From: Anaerolineae bacterium
GTDB taxonomy: Bacteria; Chloroflexota; Anaerolineae; B4-G1
Assembly (NCBI GenBank): GCA_030612185.1
Contig: JAUWOI010000224.1
Coordinates: forward strand, 1 to 7,149
Direction of reading: 5' to 3'
DNA: 7,149 nucleotides
The translations under genes and the position numbers were made by a program. Below, in pieces: positions 1-5,196 of the stretch; positions within the stretch are counted from its first letter, which is position 1; each line of letters starts with the position of its first letter. The notes under the pieces are model-generated. The model ran no database searches. It saw only the letters and a list, made by a program, of their open reading frames with translations, and had not been told where the DNA came from.

Positions 1-1
1 G

Positions 2-1111
2 GTAACCCTGTTCCTCCTGGTCGGGGGGTGGGGGCAGAGCGATGTGGAACGGGCGCTAGATGGAGCGCACCGGGCCGCTGCGCGCGACTTGCTGGAATTG
101 TTACTGCGCACAGGTATGATCGGCCGGGCTGTGGTCGCCACCGATGATCCTGCATGGGGCGATATGCTGACCGGCCTGCCGGTCGAGGTGGATCTCGATC
201 CGCCGGGGGAACCTTTTCACTTTGGACGACGGCTGGCCGGGCTGATTGAGCGGTACGAAGCGCAACGCGTGCTTTACAGCGGAGGCGCTTCGGCCCCGCT
301 GCTGAGCAGCGAGCACTGGGCCCAGGTACTGGCCCGGCTGGCGGACGCGGAGCGGCTGGTGGTCACCAATAACCTGCATTCCTGTGATTGGGTGGGGTTC
401 GTCCCTGCGGATGAGATTGTGCCGCTGGTCGTCCAGGAGGTGAATGACAACGCGGTGGCCTGGGCGCTGTCTCACGAGGGCGGCCTGCCGGTCGAGAGTC
501 TGCCCGCATCGGCCGCTACACGCTTCGACCTAGACACGCCGGCGGACCTGCTGATTGTGCACCGTCATCCGGGTATCGGGCCGTGTCTGCGTCGTTTCCT
601 CGACAATCTGGGCTGGGAGGCGCCGCAGTTAGACGGGGTGCTGGCCGCAATGGCCTGTGATGGTGGGAGCATGGCAGTCGTGGGCCGGGCGTCGTCGGCG
701 GCTTGGGCCGCGCTGGAGCGGGCAACCCGTTGTTGGGTGCGGGTTTTCGCCGAGGAGCGGGGGATGCGGGCCAGCGGCCGGCAGGAGCAGGGGGAGGTGC
801 GCTCGCTGCTGGCCGACTATCTGGAGTTGACCGGTGTTGAGGGCTTCTTTGACGAGTTGGCGAATCTGGTTGATGGGGTGTTGCTCGACAATCGTGTGAT
901 CCTGGCGGCGCGGGGGCTGTGGCCCTCGACGCCTGATCGTTTCAACTCCGATCTGTACCGGTGGGATAGGGTGGTGGAACCCTTCTTGCACCGTTTCACC
1001 CGCGCGGCGGCAGAAGCGCGGGTGCCGGTGGTAATGGGTGGACATTCAGTCGTGGCTGGAGGATTGATGGCCTTGGTCGAGGCCTTCGAGATGGGTGGCG
1101 AGGGAGTGTGA
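2..1111 (+). CDS. Nucleotidyltransferase-like (MobA/CofC-type fold) protein, 5'-truncated by window edge
   Basis: The reading frame is open from base 2 with no stop. The codons before the GTG at 44 encode a hydrophobic strand followed by Gly-Gly (VTLFLLVGGWGQSD), as at the N-terminus of a Rossmann-like NTP-transferase domain, so I think the true start lies upstream of the window and GTG 44 is internal. Numbered from that GTG: a beta strand ending in VVATDD (30-35), VLYSGGASAPLL (77-87, where sugar and molybdopterin nucleotidyltransferases usually have a metal-binding GxD-P motif), TNNLHSCDWVGF (108-119), and FDLDTPADL (161-169), resembling the D-x-DTP-DL signature of CofC/MobA-like proteins. 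The remaining roughly 185 residues form a conserved-looking C-terminal region (including GGHSVVAGGL) that I do not recognise. The usual GxD aspartate appears replaced by Ala, so catalytic activity is uncertain. Its stop TGA overlaps the next gene's ATG by one base, implying translational coupling. The substrate is unknown; family assignment is moderate. Confidence 0.6.
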   Translation, partial: VTLFLLVGGWGQSDVERALDGAHRAAARDLLELLLRTGMIGRAVVATDDPAWGDMLTGLPVEVDLDPPGEPFHFGRRLAGLIERYEAQRVLYSGGASAPLLSSEHWAQVLARLADAERLVVTNNLHSCDWVGFVPADEIVPLVVQEVNDNAVAWALSHEGGLPVESLPASAATRFDLDTPADLLIVHRHPGIGPCLRRFLDNLGWEAPQLDGVLAAMACDGGSMAVVGRASSAAWAALERATRCWVRVFAEERGMRASGRQEQGEVRSLLADYLELTGVEGFFDELANLVDGVLLDNRVILAARGLWPSTPDRFNSDLYRWDRVVEPFLHRFTRAAAEARVPVVMGGHSVVAGGLMALVEAFEMGGEGV

Positions 1112-1593
1112 TGCAGACAGTGCTCGTCGTTTGCACAGGGAATATTTGTCGCTCTCCGATGGCGGAGGTGTTGTTGCAGGCGCGACTGGCCCGTGACGAG
1201 GCACGACAAGATTGGCAGGTAGTCTCTGCTGGTGTCTGGGCACCCGAAGGGCGACCGGCGAGCGCGTATGCCATCGAGGAAATGGCCCAGCGCGGGATAA
1301 ACCTGGACGGCCACCGCTCACGCAATGTCACCCGTGAACTGATGGCCGAGGCCGATTTGGTGCTGGTGATGACGCGCCATCACGCTGAAGCACTAAAGGT
1401 GGCCTTCACCGAGCATGCCCACAAGGTGTATCTGTTCAGCGAGATGGTTGGGCAGATGTACGATATCTACGACCCGTACGGGGGCACGCGGATGGATTAC
1501 GCTCACATTGCCAAGGAATTGGAGCAGTTGATCGAAACTGGCTACGAACACATCGTATGGCGGGCGCTGGTCGAAGAGACGTCCGGCGGCTGA
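1111..1593 (+). CDS. Low-molecular-weight protein-tyrosine/arginine phosphatase family protein
   Basis: A 160-residue cytoplasmic phosphatase of the LMW-PTP fold. The phosphate-binding P-loop C8-T-G-N-I-C-R14-S15 carries the nucleophilic Cys8 and Arg14. The general-acid loop is D121-P-Y-G-G, and the family's SAGV strand is at 39-42. The length is typical of LMW-PTP/YwlE (about 150-160). The DPYGG loop and overall layout resemble YwlE, the Bacillus protein-arginine phosphatase. However, the P-loop has Ile12 where YwlE has the Thr that selects phospho-arginine, and Ile is the LMW-PTP residue, so tyrosine-phosphate specificity is the more likely reading (inference). I chose ATG 1111 over the adjacent GTG 1108 because GAGGGAG (1100-1106) sits 4 nt before the ATG but only 1 nt before the GTG. 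The gene overlaps the upstream stop by one base (TGATG), so the two are probably co-transcribed and coupled. Confidence 0.9.
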   Translation: MQTVLVVCTGNICRSPMAEVLLQARLARDEARQDWQVVSAGVWAPEGRPASAYAIEEMAQRGINLDGHRSRNVTRELMAEADLVLVMTRHHAEALKVAFTEHAHKVYLFSEMVGQMYDIYDPYGGTRMDYAHIAKELEQLIETGYEHIVWRALVEETSGG

Positions 1594-1607
1594 AAGTCGC
1601 TCAATAT

Positions 1608-1641
1608 AGACCTGACAGGTTTTCCGAAACCTGTCAGGTCT
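1608..1641. repeat. Perfect 15-bp palindrome, possible dispersed repeat or terminator
   Basis: AGACCTGACAGGTTT (1608-1622) and its exact reverse complement (1627-1641) enclose a TCCG tetraloop. It lies 14 bp after the phosphatase stop codon. The following bases (TTGCTTAACG) are only weakly T-rich, so it is a poor textbook intrinsic terminator. It may still end the upstream operon or act as a REP-like dispersed palindrome. I have a recollection of similar ACCTGACAGGTTT palindromes in Chloroflexota genomes but cannot verify it here. Confidence 0.75.
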
Positions 1642-1684
1642 TGCTTAACGACCAATGCGCATTTGCGTGAATTCCAGGCTCGTT

Positions 1685-1713
1685 TTGACACAAATCCCGT
1701 TCGCTGGTATAAT
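1685..1713 (+). promoter_or_regulatory. Full-consensus sigma70-type promoter upstream of the DEAD-box helicase
   Basis: TTGACA (1685-1690), 17-bp spacer, TATAAT (1708-1713): both hexamers are perfect and the spacing is optimal. A TG one base before the -10 (1705-1706) makes it an extended -10 as well. Transcription should begin near 1719-1721, about 135 nt before the helicase ATG and about 30 nt before an intrinsic terminator. Confidence 0.85.
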
Positions 1714-1748
1714 CGCCACTGTTAAGTCAATCGGTTTGGCATCTTTCA

Positions 1749-1782
1749 CCGCTCCGATTCATGCAATCGGAGCGGCTTTTTT
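1749..1782 (+). terminator. Intrinsic terminator in the helicase 5' leader (candidate attenuator or end of a small RNA)
   Basis: CCGCTCCGATT (1749-1759) pairs perfectly with AATCGGAGCGG (1765-1775) around a CATGC loop. It is followed by C and six T residues (1777-1782). The 11-bp GC-rich stem plus T tract is a strong Rho-independent terminator for the plus strand only; there is no T tract on the other strand. It lies downstream of the consensus promoter and upstream of the helicase, so transcripts from that promoter must read through it to express the helicase. A competing AATCGG at 1729-1734 could pair with CCGATT (1754-1759) and open the hairpin. Confidence 0.85.
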
Positions 1783-1807
1783 ATGAGAACCCAGATCAGC
1801 ACAAATC

Positions 1808-1826
1808 CACAGGTCAAGCACCTGTG
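1808..1826 (+). other. Small hairpin in helicase 5' UTR
   Basis: CACAGGT (1808-1814) and ACCTGTG (1820-1826) form a 7-bp perfect stem with a 5-nt loop, between the leader terminator and the ribosome binding site AAAGGAG (1845-1851). There is no T tract, so it is not a terminator. A role in mRNA stability or protein binding is possible but unsupported. Confidence 0.45.
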
Positions 1827-1855
1827 TGAGTCAAGTAGTACAATAAAGGAGTTTC

Positions 1856-3082
1856 ATGCGTTTCACAGAGTTAAATCTAAGCGAACCTTTGCAAGAGGCA
1901 ATCAGCGCCTTGGGATATGAAGAAACGACCCCCATCCAGACCCAGGCCATCCCGCCTGGCTTGCAGAGTCGCGACATCGTCGGTTGCGCTCAGACTGGCA
2001 CCGGCAAGACGTTGGCCTTTCTTCTGCCAGCGTTGGAACACTTGCTACAGGATCAAGCCAAGACCAAGAGCCCCCGTGTCGTGGTACTGGAGCCGACCCG
2101 TGAGTTGGCCATCCAGGTCGCTGGGGAAGCCCGGAAAGTGGCCGCCCGTACATCACTACGCATCGTTCCCGTATACGGCGGAGCCGGGATGAAAAAGCAG
2201 ACCGACAAACTGCGCCGGGGCGTTGACGTCGTCGTCGCCACGCCAGGTCGTCTGATGGATCACATGCGCCGCAAGAACGTAAACTTTAGGGACTTGCGGA
2301 TTCTCGTGTTAGACGAGGCCGACCGCATGCTGGATATGGGCTTTCTGCCCGACATCAGACAAATCATCAGTCGTATGCCCCGCCAGCGCCAAACTATGCT
2401 CTTCTCGGCCACGATACCTCCGTCGATTTCGGCTCTCGCTCGCCAGTTTCAGCGCGACCCGGTGAGTATTGAGATAGATATGGCTCATCCTCCCGAGTCG
2501 ATCCAACAGGTCCTCTACCCGGTACCCAAGCACCTCAAGCTTCAACTTCTCTTGGCTATACTTGAGCAGATGGAAGTCAATAGCATGCTGGTCTTTACCA
2601 GGACCAAGCAAGAAGCCGACATCGTAACCCGGCACCTGCGCCAGACCAGGATCGCCGTGGCTTGCATTCACGGGGATTTCAAACAGCGGGACCGGATAGC
2701 TGCGCTGGAAGGATTTCGGTCGGGCAAGCACCGAGTCCTGGTCGCCACCAACATCGCCGCGCGGGGATTGGACGTGGAAGGGATCTCACACGTGATCAAC
2801 TACGACGTACCGGAACACCCCGAGGATTACGTGCATCGTATCGGGCGCACCGCCCGATACGAGGCCGATGGCGACGCCATTACACTCGTCACCTCTGACG
2901 ACGAGGCTCTGATTCATCGGATTGAGTACCTGCTGGACCGCAAGATTGAGCGCAAGACCCTGCCGGGGTTCGACTACGACGTGCCAGTGCCCTCGTGGGC
3001 CAGGCCTTCGGCCAAGGCGCTGATGCAGCAGGCCTCCCAATCGCAAAGCCTGGCCGACCGCTGGCGATCCATGGGGTTTTGA
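1856..3082 (+). CDS. DEAD-box ATP-dependent RNA helicase
   Basis: A 408-residue SF2 helicase that unwinds structured RNA using ATP, probably in ribosome assembly, mRNA turnover or cold adaptation. All core motifs are intact: Q motif (F3 upstream, T-P-I-Q28), motif I AQTGTGKT (45-52), Ia PTRELA (80-85), Ib TPGR (129-132), II DEAD (153-156), III SAT (184-186), IV region VFTRTK (246-251), IHGDFKQRDR (271-280), V ARGLDVEG (302-309) and VI HRIGRTAR (327-334). After the second RecA domain only about 50 residues follow, so it is a compact, RhlE-like helicase. It lacks the long basic tail or RNA-binding domain of DeaD/DbpA types. AAAGGAG (1845-1851), 4 nt before the ATG, fixes the start. Expression probably depends on read-through of the leader terminator at 1749-1782. 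The precise orthologue (RhlE, CshA or other) cannot be settled by eye. Confidence 0.95.
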   Translation: MRFTELNLSEPLQEAISALGYEETTPIQTQAIPPGLQSRDIVGCAQTGTGKTLAFLLPALEHLLQDQAKTKSPRVVVLEPTRELAIQVAGEARKVAARTSLRIVPVYGGAGMKKQTDKLRRGVDVVVATPGRLMDHMRRKNVNFRDLRILVLDEADRMLDMGFLPDIRQIISRMPRQRQTMLFSATIPPSISALARQFQRDPVSIEIDMAHPPESIQQVLYPVPKHLKLQLLLAILEQMEVNSMLVFTRTKQEADIVTRHLRQTRIAVACIHGDFKQRDRIAALEGFRSGKHRVLVATNIAARGLDVEGISHVINYDVPEHPEDYVHRIGRTARYEADGDAITLVTSDDEALIHRIEYLLDRKIERKTLPGFDYDVPVPSWARPSAKALMQQASQSQSLADRWRSMGF

Positions 3083-3148
3083 TAACATTCAGCCCCGTTT
3101 TGGCTCATTTAGGGTTGTGTGATCCGTCAGTGGCTTGATGTCATTGTG

Positions 3149-3265
3149 CGCCTGAGGTATCTTTTCAATAAATGAGGGTGAGGTGGAGGAACGCCAGCAT
3201 CTTGCTGGCATCTAGCGACCAAGATGGTCGCGTTCCCCCAAGATATTGAGAAGATACCGCCTGAG
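3149..3265. mobile_element. MITE-like element with terminal inverted repeats and 8-bp target duplication
   Basis: The direct repeat CGCCTGAG occurs at 3149-3156 and again at 3258-3265. Immediately inside are terminal inverted repeats GTATCTTTTCAATA (3157-3170) and TATTGAGAAGATAC (3244-3257), which match at 13 of 14 positions. The element proper is 101 bp and has no coding capacity. Its centre (3188-3236) is a compound palindrome. Short length, TIRs and a flanking duplication are the hallmarks of a non-autonomous MITE moved in trans by a transposase. It sits in the intergenic gap between the convergent helicase and proS genes, where insertion would be harmless. Transposase family is unknown. 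If the outer G/C pair is counted in the TIR, the duplication reads as 6 bp (GCCTGA) instead. Confidence 0.72.
3188..3236. repeat. Cloverleaf-like palindromic core of the MITE
   Basis: An outer stem GGAAC/GTTCC (3188-3192 with 3232-3236) encloses two 6-bp hairpins of identical geometry. These are GCCAGC/GCTGGC with loop ATCTT (3193-3209) and GCGACC/GGTCGC with loop AAGAT (3215-3231), separated by ATCTA. The two loops are exact reverse complements, so the core could fold as two hairpins, as one long imperfect hairpin, or with kissing loops. There is no T tract, so it is not an ordinary terminator, though it could stop 3' exonucleases on either convergent transcript. Confidence 0.8.
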
Positions 3266-3284
3266 CCTGTGTGAAGCCGGCATC

Positions 3285-5042
3285 TTAGGCATTGTAAGGC
3301 ACTGTTACCGCCTTATCGGCAATCTCCGCTTGCAGAGCCTCAATTTTGCCTGTAACGTGAGGTAGTATTTCACCCTGTGAAATGATGGTGCGTTCAGAAC
3401 TGCGACGGAGTTTCAGCTCAACGCCCCCTGCCTCAAGTGAACGTTTGCTCACTGTCAACCTGATGGGAATGCCTATCAGGTCAGCGTCATTGAACTTGAC
3501 ACCGGCCCTCTCATCGCGGTCATCGTACAGTACCTCGACATTGGCGGACTGTAAATCAGCATACAGATGCTCGGCTGTCTCTCCACCGCCTTGCAAAGCC
3601 ACTATGTAGACGTGATAAGGTGCCACAGTAACCGGCCAGATGAGGCCATGCTCATCGTGGTATTCTTCAGCCACACATGCTAATAGACGCCCAACACCAA
3701 TGCCATAAGACCCCATGACCACTGGCTTGGCCTGTCCGTCTTTGTCAGAGAATGTACAGCCCATGGCCTCAGAGTAACGAGTGCCCAATTTGAAGATGTT
3801 GCCAACTTCCACTCCCTTTGAGGCGTGCATAGCAGCACCACAATCGGGACAGGCATATCCCTCCTTGGCTACGGCAATATCTGCGATAATATCGGCCCGA
3901 TAGTCTCGCCCATAATTGACATTCAGCAAGTGATAGCCCTCCTCATTGGCGCCAGCCACTAGATTGGGCGACTCTGGGATGAGGTCATCTACAACTATGA
4001 TCACATCCCTGATACCTTTGGGAGAAGCGTATCCGGGAATGGCACCTGTGTCTCGGATCTCCTCATCTGTCGCCGGACGCAGAGACTTGGCTCCTACGGC
4101 GTTGACCAGTTTGGTCTCGTTTACGTCCATGTCTCCACGTACAACAGCGAACACGAATTTCTCTACGTCCTGTTGCATCTCTGTGGTTGTTGCTATTCTG
4201 AAAAACGCCTTTGCAGTCTTTGACTTGGGCACGCCCAGGAATTCTGCCAGACCCTCGATAGTAGTTACGCCCGGCGTGGCGACTCTTTCAGTTGGTCTGA
4301 TCTTCTCCTCCATCGAAGCGGGTTTCTGAAACCTGGCGACCTGACGATTGGCCATGTACCCACATGTGTCACAAATGAGTATGGTGTCTTCTCCAATTGG
4401 GGTAAGGTACATGAATTCATGGGCCATCTTGCCGCCCATCATTCCTACATCTGACCTGATTGCTATCACAGACAGATCGCAACAGTGAAAGATGTCAAAG
4501 TAGGCCTGATAGTGAGCCCGATATTGGATGTCCAAGCCTTCCCAGTCCGCATCTAAACTGTAACTATCCTTCATTGTGAACTCTCTCACCCTGATCAAAC
4601 CGGCGCGTGGGCGAGGGTCATCACGCCATTTTGTCTGGATATGGTATGGCAAGCGTGGCAATTGCTTGTAGGATTGAATCTCCGTCCGCACCAGGTCAGC
4701 GATGACTTCCTCATGGGTCATCGCCAATACCATATCTCGACCGTTCTTGTCGTAGAAGCGTCCCATCTCCGAACCTACCTGGTACCAGCGTCCAGTTTCC
4801 TTCCATAAGTCGGCTGGATGGACAACAGGCATAGTGATCTCCTGTCCCCCGATAGCGTTCATCTCGTCACGCAGGATGTTCTCGATTTTGGTCATTGAAC
4901 GTTGTGCCAGGTGCAGATAACTGAAAATGCCGGCCCCCAGTTGACGTATGAACCCGGCCTGAACGAGCAAGCGGTGACTGGCAATCTGTGTATCTGCAGG
5001 TGGTTTCCGTAAGGTCCGACCAAAAAGTCTGCTCATTTTCAT
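3285..5042 (-). CDS. proS: Prolyl-tRNA synthetase (bacterial type, with INS editing domain)
   Basis: A 585-residue class II synthetase that charges tRNA-Pro in the cytoplasm. Visible: N-terminal SRLFGRTLRKPP typical of ProS, the THEE loop (109-112), motif 2 around QTKWRDDPRPRAG...REF (136-155), and the catalytic half ending in motif 3 GSYGIGVGR (444-452). Between motifs 2 and 3 lies the INS (YbaK-like) mischarged Ala-tRNA-Pro editing domain (about 225-400), with VNETK311, matching the editing lysine region of the E. coli enzyme, and a GYASP GxxxP loop (337-341). Two Cys pairs, C224-x2-C227 and C398-x2-C401, flank INS and could bind zinc. The anticodon-binding domain follows (about 468-570). 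Length matches bacterial-type ProS (E. coli 572). ATG 5042 is chosen because GGAGG (5054-5050) is 7 nt upstream; an open frame to 5102 merely reads through the leader terminator. Base composition is less GC-rich than the flanking genes. The leader suggests proline-tRNA-controlled attenuation. Confidence 0.97.
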   Translation of the reverse strand: MKMSRLFGRTLRKPPADTQIASHRLLVQAGFIRQLGAGIFSYLHLAQRSMTKIENILRDEMNAIGGQEITMPVVHPADLWKETGRWYQVGSEMGRFYDKNGRDMVLAMTHEEVIADLVRTEIQSYKQLPRLPYHIQTKWRDDPRPRAGLIRVREFTMKDSYSLDADWEGLDIQYRAHYQAYFDIFHCCDLSVIAIRSDVGMMGGKMAHEFMYLTPIGEDTILICDTCGYMANRQVARFQKPASMEEKIRPTERVATPGVTTIEGLAEFLGVPKSKTAKAFFRIATTTEMQQDVEKFVFAVVRGDMDVNETKLVNAVGAKSLRPATDEEIRDTGAIPGYASPKGIRDVIIVVDDLIPESPNLVAGANEEGYHLLNVNYGRDYRADIIADIAVAKEGYACPDCGAAMHASKGVEVGNIFKLGTRYSEAMGCTFSDKDGQAKPVVMGSYGIGVGRLLACVAEEYHDEHGLIWPVTVAPYHVYIVALQGGGETAEHLYADLQSANVEVLYDDRDERAGVKFNDADLIGIPIRLTVSKRSLEAGGVELKLRRSSERTIISQGEILPHVTGKIEALQAEIADKAVTVPYNA

Positions 5043-5047
5043 TGATT

Positions 5048-5054
5048 CACCTCC
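5048..5054 (-). promoter_or_regulatory. Ribosome binding site fixing the proS start
   Basis: GGAGGTG (5054 down to 5048 on the minus strand) lies 7 nt before ATG 5042 and directly after the T tract of the leader terminator. It excludes the longer frame starting at TTG 5102, and favours ATG 5042 over the in-frame ATG at 5036. Confidence 0.85.
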
Positions 5055-5094
5055 AAAAAAAATAAAACCAGCCTCCGGGGGGTCGGAAGGCTGG
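5055..5094 (-). terminator. Attenuator terminator in the proS leader
   Basis: On the minus strand CCAGCC (5094-5089) pairs with GGCTGG (5073-5068), and TCCG (5087-5084) pairs with CGGA (5077-5074). This gives a 10-bp stem with a single bulged T (5088) and an ACCCCC loop (5083-5078). A tract of twelve T with one A (5067-5055) follows at once. It is a strong intrinsic terminator placed before proS, between its promoter and its ribosome binding site, so it must be bypassed for proS expression. Its 5' arm and loop can alternatively pair with 5144-5135. Confidence 0.88.
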
Positions 5095-5130
5095 CAAACC
5101 AAGCGGATGGCTGGCGATGCTCAAGCAGCG

Positions 5131-5196
5131 CTAACCGGACCCCCGAAACGGGTACGGCCACGGGCTGCTAGGGGCGGGAAATGTGTAATTCATCAT
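5131..5196 (-). CDS. Proline-rich leader peptide of proS (21 aa)
   Basis: ATG 5196 to TAG 5133-5131 encodes a 21-residue peptide beginning MMNYTFPAPSSPWPYP and ending FRGSG. Five of residues 7-16 are proline (codons CCC, CCT, CCG, CCG, CCG). This density of the amino acid used by the downstream enzyme is the hallmark of attenuation leader peptides such as those of the trp, his and pheST operons (known precedent); I know of no described proS case. The peptide itself need have no function; its translation is the sensor. The only Shine-Dalgarno-like sequence, GAGGT (5213-5209), is 12 nt from ATG 5196 but 4 nt from another ATG at 5204. That ATG opens a three-codon ORF (Met-Ala-Arg-stop) whose TGA overlaps both leader ATGs, so initiation may be by reinitiation. 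No in-frame start exists further upstream (stop at 5214-5212). Confidence 0.72.
   Translation of the reverse strand: MMNYTFPAPSSPWPYPFRGSG

Noticed and set aside
44..46. GTG 44 as the true start of the first gene
   Set aside because: The frame is open to the window edge and the upstream codons encode a plausible first beta strand and Gly-Gly turn. No ribosome binding site at proper spacing precedes GTG 44.
101..1331. Long minus-strand open frames opposite the first two genes
   Set aside because: They are antisense shadows in GC-rich coding sequence, with low-complexity Pro/Arg-rich translations and no recognisable motifs.
1761..1829. Short ORFs in the helicase leader (ATG 1761, ATG 1783, TTG 1736) as a leader peptide
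   Set aside because: None has a Shine-Dalgarno sequence. Two start inside or after the terminator, and none shows repeated regulatory codons.
1839..1844. TACAAT as a second -10 for the helicase
   Set aside because: No -35 at a suitable distance, and a start there would cut off the ribosome binding site at 1845-1851.
3083..3148. AGCC...GGCT hairpin after the helicase stop as its terminator
   Set aside because: The stem is only about four base pairs and no T tract follows.
5043..5102. In-frame N-terminal extension of proS starting at TTG 5102
   Set aside because: The 20 extra codons are simply the terminator hairpin and T tract read as protein. GGAGG 7 nt before ATG 5042 and the family's usual N-terminus fix the start at 5042.
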